DNA of 64,000 bases from Paenibacillus tepidiphilus (GCF_008635795.1 NZ_VWRQ01000010.1:1-64000); one strand, 5' to 3'. Positions 49,226 through 58,937 are shown, numbered from the stretch's first letter. The notes: generated from the sequence alone by a model not told the origin. Numbers and translations are program-made.

Positions 49226-50104
49226 ATGGAACACCCTAAAGAACGAATTGACGTGCTGCTGGTGGAGCAGGGATTTTATGAGAGCCGCGAGAAAGCCAAG
49301 GCCGCCATCATGGCCGGCCTGGTACTTGCGGATGAAGAGCGGATAGAGAAGGCCGGGATGAAGGTTCTGCGCAGCTCGGTGCTCAAGGTCAAGGGCGCCG
49401 TGCATCCTTATGTCAGCCGCGGCGGGCTGAAGCTGGAGAAGGCGCTGCGCGTCTTCGGCGTTCCGATGGACGGACGTGTCATGCTCGATATCGGAGCGTC
49501 TACCGGCGGTTTTACCGACTGCGCCCTGCAGAATGGGGCAATCCATGTGTATGCCGTAGACGTCGGTTACAATCAGCTGGATTGGAGCCTGCGTAACGAT
49601 GAACGCGTGTCGGTCATGGAGCGTACCAATTTCCGGTATATGACACCCGGCGATTTGCAGGGCCCGGCTCCTGATGTCGCCAGCATCGACGTTTCCTTTA
49701 TATCGCTGAAGATTATTTTGCCGCCGCTTATGGCGCTGCTCGGCCGGCCGGGTGACATCCTGGCCCTGATCAAGCCGCAGTTTGAAGCCGGGCGGGAGAA
49801 GGTAGGTAAATCCGGCGTCGTGCGCGAGCCGGCGGTGCATAAGGAAGTGCTGCTGAATGTGCTGGGAATGGCGTCAGAGCTCGGCTATACGCTGCAGGGT
49901 CTCACCTTCTCGCCGATTACCGGCGGTGAGGGCAATATTGAATTTCTGGCCCATTGGCAGCTGCGGACTGAGCAAGAATTGGCAGCAGGGGAGCCTGCCG
50001 GTATTCCGGCTGATTCCTTTGCGTCCTTGGCTGATGCCGTCATTAAGGAGGCTGCCGCCACATTTACGGCGAATACGAATGGAAACTCATCGAAGAAACG
50101 ATGA
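49226..50104 (+). CDS. tlyA: TlyA/YqxC rRNA 2'-O-methyltransferase family
   Basis: The 292-residue protein has an N-terminal S4 RNA-binding domain (ERIDVLLVEQGFYESREKAK) and an FtsJ-like methyltransferase domain (DIGASTGGFTDCALQNGA). Members methylate rRNA and some are called hemolysins. ATG 49226 has AGGAG six bases upstream. A terminator overlaps its last codons. Confidence 0.92.
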   Translation: MEHPKERIDVLLVEQGFYESREKAKAAIMAGLVLADEERIEKAGMKVLRSSVLKVKGAVHPYVSRGGLKLEKALRVFGVPMDGRVMLDIGASTGGFTDCALQNGAIHVYAVDVGYNQLDWSLRNDERVSVMERTNFRYMTPGDLQGPAPDVASIDVSFISLKIILPPLMALLGRPGDILALIKPQFEAGREKVGKSGVVREPAVHKEVLLNVLGMASELGYTLQGLTFSPITGGEGNIEFLAHWQLRTEQELAAGEPAGIPADSFASLADAVIKEAAATFTANTNGNSSKKR

Positions 50105-50115
50105 GTTTCTTTTGT
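50082..50115 (+). terminator. Terminator overlapping tlyA end
   Basis: GAAACTCATCG and CGATGAGTTTC arms, followed by TTTTG. The stop codon TGA lies in the right arm. Confidence 0.8.
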
Positions 50116-50210
50116 TGCTTCTGCTATAAGCGTTTTATCGCCTGACACGCCGGGTGGTTCAGCAGGAGAATGCCGCCTGCCGCGCGAACTATTCTTTGAG
50201 GTGATCCAAT

Positions 50211-50678
50211 GTGAGCGCGGACAGAGCGGTGACGGCGCTAATTCTTCTGGCGGCGGCGGTTTTTGTAATCTACCGGATCTATGTATGGCTGCAGAAATCC
50301 CCGGGTTCCTATTTCAAGGACCGGATTCCGCTGAATGAAGAGATTGAGCCGCATCCGGCTCTGGATCTTCTGGAGCAGGCTGGTTACGAAGTGATCGGCG
50401 GGAAACTGAAGATCCCGCTGGTCTTTAGCCTCGACGGCTCTTCGTTATACAGCAGGCTCTTTATCGACTATGTAGCCACCAGAGACGAAGACTCGCTATA
50501 TCTGGTAATCCTGTCGCGTCCGCGCAAGATGCTGGAGTTTACAGGCAGCGGTCTGCGGGATGCGCTTCTGCCTTATCTGCTGATCTATCCGGAATGCAGC
50601 GGGGTGCTGTACGTTGACGTCTCTGCCGCGGCCGTACATCTGATCAGGCTGGGCCGGGACGACGGAGAGTCCGATTAA
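50211..50678 (+). CDS. Hypothetical membrane-anchored protein
   Basis: The 155-residue product is unrecognised. An N-terminal helix (about 7-25, ALILLAAAVFVIYRIYVWL) anchors an alpha/beta domain with LDLLEQAGYEVIGGKLKIPL. GTG start seven bases after GAGGTG. It lies between tlyA and argR and is probably co-transcribed with argR. Confidence 0.75.
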   Translation: MSADRAVTALILLAAAVFVIYRIYVWLQKSPGSYFKDRIPLNEEIEPHPALDLLEQAGYEVIGGKLKIPLVFSLDGSSLYSRLFIDYVATRDEDSLYLVILSRPRKMLEFTGSGLRDALLPYLLIYPECSGVLYVDVSAAAVHLIRLGRDDGESD

Positions 50679-50708
50679 GCTTTAAACTATACCTATTCAG
50701 GAGGCAAT

Positions 50709-51158
50709 ATGAAGGGACACAGGCATATCAAAATACGGGAAATCATTACCCAGCAGGAAATTGAAACGCAGGATGAACTGGTGGATGCGCTGCGGGAGGC
50801 TGGCTTTCAGGTTACACAGGCTACAGTGTCGCGCGATATCAAGGAATTGCTGCTGATCAAGGTTCCCATGGATGACGGAAGATATAAGTATTCGCTTCCC
50901 ACAGATCAGCGCTATAATCCGGTGCAGAAGCTGAAGCGGGTGCTCGTCGACAATTTCGTTCATATAGATTTCTCCGGCAATCTGGTGGTCATGAAGTGTC
51001 TGCCGGGCACGGCTAACTCGGTGGCGGCGCTCATCGACAATATTGACTGGCCGCAGATTATGGGCACCATCTCCGGCGATGATACCATCCTGATTATTTG
51101 CCGTCAGCCGGAGGACAGTCAGTTGGTCATATCACAAATTATGGGGTACATTTCCTGA
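50709..51158 (+). CDS. argR: Arginine repressor ArgR/AhrC
   Basis: The 149-residue regulator has an N-terminal winged helix ([15 protein letters not shown]) and a C-terminal arginine-binding hexamerisation domain ([24 protein letters not shown]). It represses arginine synthesis and activates catabolism. Its place between tlyA and recN is conserved. Confidence 0.96.
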   Translation: MKGHRHIKIREIITQQEIETQDELVDALREAGFQVTQATVSRDIKELLLIKVPMDDGRYKYSLPTDQRYNPVQKLKRVLVDNFVHIDFSGNLVVMKCLPGTANSVAALIDNIDWPQIMGTISGDDTILIICRQPEDSQLVISQIMGYIS

Positions 51159-51207
51159 GTATATATCCAGCCTGCTGGGCATTTGTCTTTACGGAGGTGC
51201 TGTATTC

Positions 51208-52935
51208 GTGTTAGAAACATTGTCGATCCGCAATCTCGCTGTCGTGGAGAGTGTGGATGTATCGTTTTATCCCGGCTTTCATGTGCTTACCGGTGAGACC
51301 GGGGCGGGGAAATCCATTATTATTGATGCGCTGGCTCTGATCGCCGGCGGACGCGGCTCGGCGGACTCCATCCGCTACGGCTGCGACAAGGCGGAAATGG
51401 AAGCGCTGTTCAGCCTGCCGCCCCTGCACCCTGTATGGGAGACGCTGGAGAAGCTGGGCATCTCCGCGCAGCCGGAGGAGCATCTGGTGATCCGCCGCGA
51501 GATTACATCGCAGGGCAAGAGCATTTCCCGTGTGAACGGGCAAATGGTCAATTTAACCATGCTGCGGGAGATCGGCGAACAGCTGGTCAATATCCACGGA
51601 CAGCATGAGCATCAGAATCTGCTGAAGCCCGAGCGTCATCTGGGATTGCTGGATACTTACGGCGAGGCTGTCATCGGACCCCTCAAGGCCGATTATCAGG
51701 AGAAATATACCGCGTTCGCCAAGGTTGAGAAGGAGCTGCGGGAGCTGCAGGAATCGAGCCAGAAGGCTTACCAGATGCTTGATTTATACCGCTTCCAGTT
51801 AGAGGAAATCTCTGCGGCTAGGCTAAAACCGGGTGAGGATGAATTACTTGCCGAAGAACGGGTCAAACTATCCCACAGTGAGAAAATGATGGATTCCGTC
51901 TCCGGAGCTTACGAGCTGCTGTATGAACGGCAGGGTCTGGATTCCATCGGCAATGTTATCTCGAAGCTGGAGGATGCGGTCCGTTACGATGAGAAGGGCT
52001 TGCGCTCGGTGCTTGACCAGCTGCAGTCGGCTTTTTATCAATTGGAGGATGCCGCCTTTCAGCTGCGCGATTACCGTGAGGAAATTGAATTTAACCCGGT
52101 GCGCCTGGAGGAGATCGAGAACCGGCTGGACCTCATTACCGGCTTGTGCCGCAAATATGGGGACAGTGTAGAACAGATTTTGGCGTACTATGAACAAATT
52201 AACCGGGAGACGGATCTCCTGGAGAATAAGGATGAGTATGTCAGCAAGCTGACAGTGAAACGCGACGGCCTGCTGGAGACCCTGATGCAGGCGGCGGAGG
52301 CGCTCAGCGAAGCACGGCGGCAATGTGCGGCCGACCTCGCGTCACAGGTGGAGGGCGAACTGAAGGATCTGCAGATGGAGCGCACTTCGCTTCAGGTCAA
52401 GATGGACACGCTGGAAGACCCGCGCGGCATTGCATATGAAGGACGGCGTTACCGGCTGACCCGGCAGGGCATCGACAGCGCCGAGTTTATGATCTCCCCG
52501 AACCCGGGGGAACCGCTGCGGCCGCTGGGCAAAATCGCCTCCGGCGGGGAACTGTCGCGGATTATGCTGGCGATGAAGAGCATCTTCGCCCGGCATGATG
52601 CGATTCCCGTGCTGATCTTTGATGAAGTGGACACGGGCGTCAGCGGAAGGGCGGCCCAGTCGATTGCCGATAAGCTGTACAAGCTGTCCGGCACCTGCCA
52701 GGTGTTCTCCATTACCCATTTGCCGCAGGTGGCCTGTATGGCTGATCATCAATATTTGATCCGCAAAAAGGTCGAGGACGGACGCACGATGACCGAGGTG
52801 GAATCCCTGTCGCCGGACGGCCGCGTCATGGAGCTGGCCCGGATGCTGGGCGGAGTGGAAATCACCGAGAAGACGCTGCATCACGCCCAGGAAATGCTCG
52901 GTCTGGCCGAGGCCAGCAAAGCGGCGGCGGGTTAA
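51208..52935 (+). CDS. recN: DNA repair protein RecN
   Basis: The 575-residue SMC-like ATPase has Walker A LTGETGAGKSIIIDAL, a central coiled coil (about 155-365) and the signature/Walker B region FASGGELSRIMLA-type and PVLIFDEVDTGVSG. It acts early in double-strand break repair. GTG start after GGAGGTG. Confidence 0.96.
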   Translation: MLETLSIRNLAVVESVDVSFYPGFHVLTGETGAGKSIIIDALALIAGGRGSADSIRYGCDKAEMEALFSLPPLHPVWETLEKLGISAQPEEHLVIRREITSQGKSISRVNGQMVNLTMLREIGEQLVNIHGQHEHQNLLKPERHLGLLDTYGEAVIGPLKADYQEKYTAFAKVEKELRELQESSQKAYQMLDLYRFQLEEISAARLKPGEDELLAEERVKLSHSEKMMDSVSGAYELLYERQGLDSIGNVISKLEDAVRYDEKGLRSVLDQLQSAFYQLEDAAFQLRDYREEIEFNPVRLEEIENRLDLITGLCRKYGDSVEQILAYYEQINRETDLLENKDEYVSKLTVKRDGLLETLMQAAEALSEARRQCAADLASQVEGELKDLQMERTSLQVKMDTLEDPRGIAYEGRRYRLTRQGIDSAEFMISPNPGEPLRPLGKIASGGELSRIMLAMKSIFARHDAIPVLIFDEVDTGVSGRAAQSIADKLYKLSGTCQVFSITHLPQVACMADHQYLIRKKVEDGRTMTEVESLSPDGRVMELARMLGGVEITEKTLHHAQEMLGLAEASKAAAG

Positions 52936-53049
52936 GCGGGACAATGATTGACAGTAATAAAAGCCTGGGGGCAAGGTTATCTTATAGGTACGCAATTGGC
53001 GACCACCTTTTTCGTCAAGCGAAAGAAGCAAAAGGGAGCGTGACAGCCA

Positions 53050-54183
53050 TTGAACCGAAACCTCAGGAAGTTTATGCCTGGCCTTTTACTTGCCTTCTTT
53101 CTCAGCTTAACAGGCATTGCGGGACCCCAGCAGACCTCTGCCGCACCGCTGGAGTATGCACCTGCAAAGCCTGCACAGAGCTTTGATGAGCCGCTCAAGG
53201 TTATTCCGGGCGGCCAAACCATCGGCGTTAAGGTGAAATCCGCCGGTGTGCTTGTCGTGGGCCATCATCTGGTTGAGGTCTCACCCGAGGTGAAGCTTTC
53301 GCCCGGTGAGAACAGCGGGCTTGTGCCCGGTGACCTGATGGTGTCCATTAACGGTGTCAAGCTTGATGAGGTATCCAAGGTTGCCAAGCTGGTGGAACGC
53401 GCCGGCAAGGCGGACAAGCCGCTCTCCATTCTCTACAAACGGGACGGCAAAGAGCACACAGCCAAACTAAAACCGGCATATGACCGCAATGACAAGGTGT
53501 GGCGGCTGGGCCTGTATATCCGTGATTCAGCCGCAGGAGTGGGCACATTGACCTTTTATGCGCCGGAGCAGGGCGTATACGGCGCCCTGGGGCATGTAAT
53601 TACGGATATGAATACCGGGACGAAGATTGTGGTCGGCAGCGGGCACATCGTCCAATCGAGCGTAACTTCGATCTCCAAGAGCCAGGACGGCGATCCCGGA
53701 GAGAAGCGGGCGATCTTTCTCAAGGAGAGCCAGGTTCTCGGCAACGTGGAGAGCAACACCGATTTCGGGATTTTTGGCAAAATGACACGCAATCCGGAGC
53801 ACAGCCTGTATACTAAGCCGATACCGGTGGCCATGAGCCATGAGGTCAAGGAAGGCCCGGCGCAAATACTGACAGTCGTGGACGGCCAGCAGGTGGAGCG
53901 TTTCAATGTCGAAATCATTCATGTGGCCCGCCAGCAGTCTCCGGCCACCAAAGGCATGGTGCTGCGCATCACCGATCCGCGCCTGATTGATAAGACCGGC
54001 GGTATCGTGCAGGGAATGAGCGGCAGCCCGATTGTCCAGAACGGCCGCCTGATCGGCGCAGTCACGCATGTATTCGTGAATGATCCGAAATCCGGCTACG
54101 GCTGCTTCATCGAATGGATGCTCAAGGACTCCGGAGTGTCCAGCCCACTACAGCAATTCCCCTACAATCTTAAGGCCGTATAG
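53050..54183 (+). CDS. spoIVB: SpoIVB serine peptidase
   Basis: Made in the forespore, this S55 peptidase signals through SpoIVFA/BofA to activate pro-sigma-K. The 377-residue protein has a secretion helix (about 9-24), a PDZ domain (about 60-145) and the peptidase domain with GALGHVITD (H182) and GMSGSPI (322-328). It is shorter than the Bacillus protein (426), mainly at the N-terminus. Starts at TTG. Confidence 0.94.
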   Translation: MNRNLRKFMPGLLLAFFLSLTGIAGPQQTSAAPLEYAPAKPAQSFDEPLKVIPGGQTIGVKVKSAGVLVVGHHLVEVSPEVKLSPGENSGLVPGDLMVSINGVKLDEVSKVAKLVERAGKADKPLSILYKRDGKEHTAKLKPAYDRNDKVWRLGLYIRDSAAGVGTLTFYAPEQGVYGALGHVITDMNTGTKIVVGSGHIVQSSVTSISKSQDGDPGEKRAIFLKESQVLGNVESNTDFGIFGKMTRNPEHSLYTKPIPVAMSHEVKEGPAQILTVVDGQQVERFNVEIIHVARQQSPATKGMVLRITDPRLIDKTGGIVQGMSGSPIVQNGRLIGAVTHVFVNDPKSGYGCFIEWMLKDSGVSSPLQQFPYNLKAV

Positions 54184-54199
54184 CCTTAAGATTTTTTTG
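54167..54199 (+). terminator. Terminator after spoIVB
   Basis: CTTAAGGC and GCCTTAAG arms followed by ATTTTTTTG. The stop codon is in the loop. Confidence 0.88.
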
Positions 54200-54327
54200 T
54201 CGAAGGGAAGTCGAAGCAAAGTGAGAAAGCTCGAAAGATGAAACAAAATATTTAATTATAAATCAATGTTCAAAAAAAATAAAGAAAAATAATTTTCGAC
54301 AGAAGGAGTTTTGACCCCGGTGTCGAA
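54198..54327. promoter_or_regulatory. spo0A control region with three 0A-box-like sites
   Basis: TGTCGAA occurs at 54198-54204 and 54321-54327, and its complement TTCGACA at 54295-54301. These match the Spo0A~P operator. GAAGGAGTT (54302-54311) resembles a sigma-H -35 element. Autoregulation, as in Bacillus, is likely. Confidence 0.65.
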
Positions 54328-54392
54328 AACGTAAAGGAGCTAAAAACCATGAGGTTCTAAACAGACAGACATAAATAAGGAGGAAGCAGCCA

Positions 54393-55208
54393 GTGCAGAA
54401 TATTGAAGTGTTGTTGGCCGATGATAACAGGGAGTTTACGAATTTGTTGGCCGAGTATATTACGGAACAGGATGACATGACCGTAACCGGCATTGCCTAT
54501 AACGGTGAAGAAGTGCTGCAAATGCTGAGCTCTGCCCGTAAAATTCCCGATGTTCTAATTCTGGATATCATCATGCCGCATCTGGATGGACTTGGCGTTC
54601 TTGAACGCCTGCGCGATATGGACCTGAATCCGCAGCCGAAGATCATCATGCTGACCGCCTTCGGTCAGGAGAACATCACTCAAAGAGCTGTGCAGCTTGG
54701 CGCGTCTTATTATATTTTGAAGCCGTTTGATATGGAGGTTCTGGCCAACCGTGTGCGTCAGCTTGTCGGCAGCCCCGGCAATATCAGCACTTCTTCCGGC
54801 GCAGCGGTCTTCACGCCTAAGGCTTCAAGCAATGTGGTCCCGCTGTCAAAGGGCAAGAACCTGGATGCCAATATCACTTCGATTATTCACGAGATCGGCG
54901 TACCCGCTCATATCAAGGGCTACCAATACCTGCGGGAAGCGATCACGATGGTTTATAACAATATCGAAATTCTCGGTGCCATCACCAAGACGCTGTACCC
55001 GGCCATTGCCGAGAAATTCAAGACAACGCCTTCACGCGTAGAGCGGGCGATTCGCCATGCCATTGAGGTCGCCTGGACGCGGGGCAACATCGACAGCATC
55101 TCCCACTTATTCGGCTATACGATTAATATCTCCAAATCAAAGCCCACTAACTCGGAATTTATTGCCATGGTAGCCGACAAGCTGCGGATTGAGCATAAGG
55201 TCTCTTGA
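54393..55208 (+). CDS. spo0A: Sporulation master regulator Spo0A
   Basis: The 271-residue response regulator has a receiver domain (acidic pocket D10-D11, phospho-acceptor D58, K near 109 in YILKPFD) and the C-terminal Spo0A DNA-binding domain (about 155-271). The latter includes [23 protein letters not shown] start after AAGGAGG. The last 37 bases, together with 21 bases downstream, are partly duplicated at 58938-58996, beyond an AT-rich island. Confidence 0.97.
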   Translation: MQNIEVLLADDNREFTNLLAEYITEQDDMTVTGIAYNGEEVLQMLSSARKIPDVLILDIIMPHLDGLGVLERLRDMDLNPQPKIIMLTAFGQENITQRAVQLGASYYILKPFDMEVLANRVRQLVGSPGNISTSSGAAVFTPKASSNVVPLSKGKNLDANITSIIHEIGVPAHIKGYQYLREAITMVYNNIEILGAITKTLYPAIAEKFKTTPSRVERAIRHAIEVAWTRGNIDSISHLFGYTINISKSKPTNSEFIAMVADKLRIEHKVS

Positions 55209-55229
55209 AGGGGTAAGGATCAAGATACG
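55171..55229 (+). other. Putative left attachment site (spo0A 3' end)
   Basis: The 59 bases spanning the spo0A stop match 58938-58996 at 50 of 59 positions without gaps. Integrative elements commonly insert into the 3' end of a gene and leave such a pair. Confidence 0.6.
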
Positions 55230-55893
55230 TAAAGGGTTTCAGTGATTGTTTAGTTTACACTAATAACTATTAGTGTTTAAATATGGGGAACGGACTAATC
55301 TATACCGATAAACCTCTGTTAATTATACCAACTACTCCGCTTTTTTATTGGGTTTTCCAAATCCAATGAAGGGCGGTTTTTTTATTGACGGATTTAGAAT
55401 TTGAAATTGAAAAGTTTATGTTTTATTATTCCATAAAAAATTTATCTAGAAAGACATTAGCGAGCTATGATCAGGCGCTAAAATTTTTGTTTGCAATGTA
55501 TCTTGAATCCAATAGGAGGCTTCTAAATTGTCGCTGTCAAAAAAATAAACCGGTAATATCCTGCAGTATATTTTCTATCTCAAGGAAATGAAGGAAATAT
55601 ACTCTAGTTAACAATGTGGAAAGCAATTTCCATAATCATTCACAAAACCGAAAAGACTTAAAGAAGATTATCCATGACTACATTAGTGAACTATGTTCGT
55701 AACATTATAGTATTCATCAATTATCTTTTTGAAATTGAACGTGAGATACTAAAGAATCCCATAGGATAGTTAAGAAAACCTAGGGTGAAGCGAAATATCA
55801 AAAAAACATTACCACACAGCTGTATTCATAAATCGAAAGATTTGGTAAAATTGTCCTATGGATTTATGCGTTGGAAGGGAGAGAACTATTGAC
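55209..55893 (+). other. Gap after spo0A
   Basis: Only a palindrome CACTAATA-AC-TATTAGTG (55258-55275) and a decayed recombinase (listed separately) are recognisable. The palindrome could be an operator or recombinase site. Confidence 0.5.
55385..55815 (+). pseudogene. Decayed tyrosine recombinase (integrase)
   Basis: The first frame (55385-55591) encodes an N-terminal core-binding domain (EKFMFYYSIKNLSRKTLASY). A frame shift leads to FYLKEMKEIYSS, then NRKDLKKII, and another shift leads to VNYVRNIIVFINYLF..KNPI and, beyond a stop, RKPRVKRNIKK. These pieces are the successive parts of a phage-type integrase N-terminal half. The catalytic domain is absent, so the gene is dead. Confidence 0.7.
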
Positions 55894-56388
55894 ATGTCTA
55901 TCAATGCAGAAATTGAAGTGCCAGAACAACAACCTGAGGATGGAATTAACTATGAACAGGGTAATTTACTTTATGATTCAAGGATGAAAGAATTAATTAA
56001 GAATATAGCAGAGCATGAAGGCTTCGGTAAGATTAGAATAGGTCCTAAAGGAGCGTTAGCCTTACAAAATGCACTTCGATTTATTACGGTTATGTTTGCG
56101 TATGAACTACTAGATAGTTTGACAGAACAAAGAAAAATAACGGTTGGTGTAAAATCAGTTAATGATACACTAACGAAATTACTAGCAAGAACTGATTCAT
56201 TTACTGTGACAATAAACGAATTAGAAGAATTGATTTCAAAGTTGCAGAATAAATCGAACGATACTGCTATTACTAAAGCTATGGATTTCGTAAACCTAAT
56301 AGATAGCGTACATAATACTGAGGTACTTCAGTCTGAAGATAATGAAGAGGATGAAGATGTAACGGAAGAGGAGATAAGTGAAAAATGA
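55894..56388 (+). CDS. Predicted histone-fold protein
   Basis: The 164-residue protein is not in any family I know by name. Residues 29-98 read like a histone fold: helix 1 (SRMKELIKNIAEHEGF), then KIRIGPKGALALQNAL leading a long helix 2 (50-78), an RKITV loop (80-84) and helix 3 (VKSVNDTLTKLL). This resembles the archaeal pattern of an early Lys/Arg-Ile-Ser/Gly turn, a long helix and 'RKT(V/I)'. Two more helices and a strongly acidic tail (148-164) follow. ATG 55894 has AAGGGAG upstream; TTG 55888 or ATG 55858 are alternatives. It overlaps the next gene by four bases. Confidence 0.7.
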   Translation: MSINAEIEVPEQQPEDGINYEQGNLLYDSRMKELIKNIAEHEGFGKIRIGPKGALALQNALRFITVMFAYELLDSLTEQRKITVGVKSVNDTLTKLLARTDSFTVTINELEELISKLQNKSNDTAITKAMDFVNLIDSVHNTEVLQSEDNEEDEDVTEEEISEK

Positions 56389-57788
56389 GCTTAAAAGAAC
56401 AGAAACTTTTTTTCACAAGAAACGGAGAGTTTACTGTCTGGGAAAAGCTAAATGCATTGAGCCAGCCTTTGTGGGATGACCTATACTATTTTGCATTAGA
56501 TAAAGGGTTTATAGATGGAAGGGGATATCCTGATGACGAAGAGTTCCCATCTTTTCTTTACAGAGCATATGAATCGTTAGAAGAATCTACACCGGAACAA
56601 CAAACTTTTGAATTGGAAATTAATAGTCTGTTTAGTACCATTGAATCTCCACGATGTGATTTTAATGCCTTGATTTTCCATGTGCCTTTTTCAATGCTTG
56701 ATTTGGAATCAGCAAAGATGAATATTGAAGCGTTGATAACAAGTAAACACGACTTTGACATTCAAGGACTGGAAATAGAATATTGGTGTTATAGTACAAA
56801 GAATGTTATAGATATTAGATTTACAAGTGAAAAAAACTCCTACTTTAAAGAAAACAATAATATTCAATATTTACATACAGAAATACGAGTGTATTTGGAT
56901 TTAAATGTTGCATTGTTAACTAATTTTTCTCAGTATACACATTCAGATACTGATAAGAATAAATTTATTACAACAATCTTAACAACAGTATCTACACTAA
57001 GAAATACGACTATTATACCAATCAGTTTAAGCGACCATACGCTTAGAAAATTGATTGTTATGGAAGACCAGAATTTACCTGCTAAACTGAAATTTCATAT
57101 AGAGGGACGATTCAAAGTAGATATTGATATTAATCATAATACAAACGTAAGGGACCTGGTCTCTCAGGAGGAGATTAAGTATTTTTATGACAAATATCCT
57201 CTGTCATTAATTCGTGTGAAAATAAGAGACGACGATGAAAAATTGATAAGCCTTGATGGGGTTGCTGGAAAGATGTTTTCTCGTTCATTGAATTTAGAAC
57301 CAGAAGACATAGACGAGTTTGTTAAAAAAATAAGCATTTTACTCTCTTATGACTATTTAAATGTAAATTATAGAAAAGAATTAGGTAGACTAGCTTATCA
57401 TAATATAATTGGTTCGGACCAACAAAAGGATAATATTGTTAGTACAATCTATAAAAATATAGAAGCGTATATCTTTTCCGAAACTCAAGATATTACTGGG
57501 GTGTTTGTTAAATTAATCAGTAACTCTTTATTTTATTGTTTAAAAGAAAAGAAGATACTTCCATATAATGCGAATGAATACAGTGAAATTTCCGGGAAAT
57601 TCGATGATAGAACGATTAGTTATTTGCAAAGAATTACAAAAGTTCAGTCTAATGATATTATGGGAACATTGAAGAGTTTACTTGATTTATATGAACGGAA
57701 TCAAGATGATGTTACTAAACTTACTCTTGCAATACATGAATCTATTAGAAATATTACGGAGTTGATTCCAAATGCTTCTGGGCAGTGA
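56385..57788 (+). CDS. Unknown 467-residue protein, middle gene of island operon
   Basis: I do not recognise this protein. It has no signal peptide or membrane helix. The first two thirds are mixed alpha/beta with repeated beta-rich stretches (LEIEYWCYSTKNVIDIRF; AKLKFHIEGRFKVDIDIN). The last ~170 residues are helical. ATG starts four bases inside the previous gene (ATGA), and its end overlaps the next gene by 17 bases. Three-way overlap implies a stoichiometric complex or dependent functions. A distant RdgC-like fold is a possibility to test, not something I can see by motif. Confidence 0.75.
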   Translation: MSLKEQKLFFTRNGEFTVWEKLNALSQPLWDDLYYFALDKGFIDGRGYPDDEEFPSFLYRAYESLEESTPEQQTFELEINSLFSTIESPRCDFNALIFHVPFSMLDLESAKMNIEALITSKHDFDIQGLEIEYWCYSTKNVIDIRFTSEKNSYFKENNNIQYLHTEIRVYLDLNVALLTNFSQYTHSDTDKNKFITTILTTVSTLRNTTIIPISLSDHTLRKLIVMEDQNLPAKLKFHIEGRFKVDIDINHNTNVRDLVSQEEIKYFYDKYPLSLIRVKIRDDDEKLISLDGVAGKMFSRSLNLEPEDIDEFVKKISILLSYDYLNVNYRKELGRLAYHNIIGSDQQKDNIVSTIYKNIEAYIFSETQDITGVFVKLISNSLFYCLKEKKILPYNANEYSEISGKFDDRTISYLQRITKVQSNDIMGTLKSLLDLYERNQDDVTKLTLAIHESIRNITELIPNASGQ

Positions 57789-58878
57789 GTATGAAACTCT
57801 AACGAAAATAGCAATGAACTATACTTGGCATTCAGTAACTGGTTCATTCAGATTTAGTGAAAGTGACTATAAATTAAAATTTCCTGATGATGTGAATTTA
57901 TATTACCTAAATAAAATTATTGCTGAGGGCTATGCAAATTATAGTGGCAATCAAATAATAGTTAATACAGAACCTTGGATTAATGAATTTACGAGATTAA
58001 TTCAAAACGAAGCCAGTAGAAAAGGTTTTAAGTATACTTTTGAATACAAGATGGAACTCAATAATATTGTTGTAAGGTTAAAAGATACTGAAGTTTTCAA
58101 TTTCAAGGTTAATTTTAGTGATGAAATTATAGATTATAATAATACAATTAGCTTTGTATATGTTCCAACATTTGATTCATATTTATTTTGGCTGGACATG
58201 CTAAATGATCCAGTAATGTTCGACATGTTTCTAGCCTTTTTAAATAAACAAATAAGTGCATTTAATTTTGGGAGAAGAATGAAGTTTACTTTTTTTGAAA
58301 ACCTAGACCTCTCTTATTTAAGTGAAATTTACAACCATAGCATTCCTGACTATTTTTGTCAGGCTAATTTTGTGAAAGGCATAACTAGTAATGAACAATG
58401 GCAGTGGTTAATGAAATACTATTTGAAAGAAGATTTAGAATCTTACTCACTCAAGAAAAATCAAACAGAGATTATTGTATGTAAACTAAATGGAAATATT
58501 GAATTTGTATCATTTGATGATGAAGGTAACATCTATTATAGTCGAACTATACAGGAGGAAATTAACAAGTTAGAATCAAAGCTAAAAGATAAAGTATCAT
58601 CTTTTCGTACAATAAATATGTATTTAAATAATAAGGCAACAGATAACGCGAGAAAGATTAGTCAGATAGCAGGCACTTTAATAACACCGATTAATTTATT
58701 TATTTTATTTGGCATATCTCCATTAGGACTTACTTGGATGAAAGATATCTTAAATTCTATTTATTCTTATATAGTTATAGGCATTCTTTTGTTTGCAATC
58801 ATACTAGGGTATGTTTTTTGGCTAGTAATACCCAATATAAAACTATTTCGTTTTAGTTGGAAATTGGAATATCATTAG
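57772..58878 (+). CDS. Unknown protein with two C-terminal membrane helices
   Basis: The 368-residue protein is unrecognised. Residues 1-255 form a soluble alpha/beta region. A short coiled coil (about 258-285) precedes two membrane helices (about 301-321 and 332-353), leaving both termini on the same side. GGAG lies ten bases before the ATG. In defence and toxin systems such a C-terminal hairpin often marks the membrane-acting part. Whether that applies here is inference. Confidence 0.75.
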   Translation: MLLGSEYETLTKIAMNYTWHSVTGSFRFSESDYKLKFPDDVNLYYLNKIIAEGYANYSGNQIIVNTEPWINEFTRLIQNEASRKGFKYTFEYKMELNNIVVRLKDTEVFNFKVNFSDEIIDYNNTISFVYVPTFDSYLFWLDMLNDPVMFDMFLAFLNKQISAFNFGRRMKFTFFENLDLSYLSEIYNHSIPDYFCQANFVKGITSNEQWQWLMKYYLKEDLESYSLKKNQTEIIVCKLNGNIEFVSFDDEGNIYYSRTIQEEINKLESKLKDKVSSFRTINMYLNNKATDNARKISQIAGTLITPINLFILFGISPLGLTWMKDILNSIYSYIVIGILLFAIILGYVFWLVIPNIKLFRFSWKLEYH

Positions 58879-58937
58879 CGAATGTCACGGTTTTTTCTCT
58901 TTCAATACCATTAATTTTAAATTATGTTGCTATGAGG

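Noticed and set aside
48176..49840. 554-residue minus-strand frame
   Set aside because: It is antisense to dxs and tlyA, both of which are unmistakable; its length comes from GC-rich codon bias.
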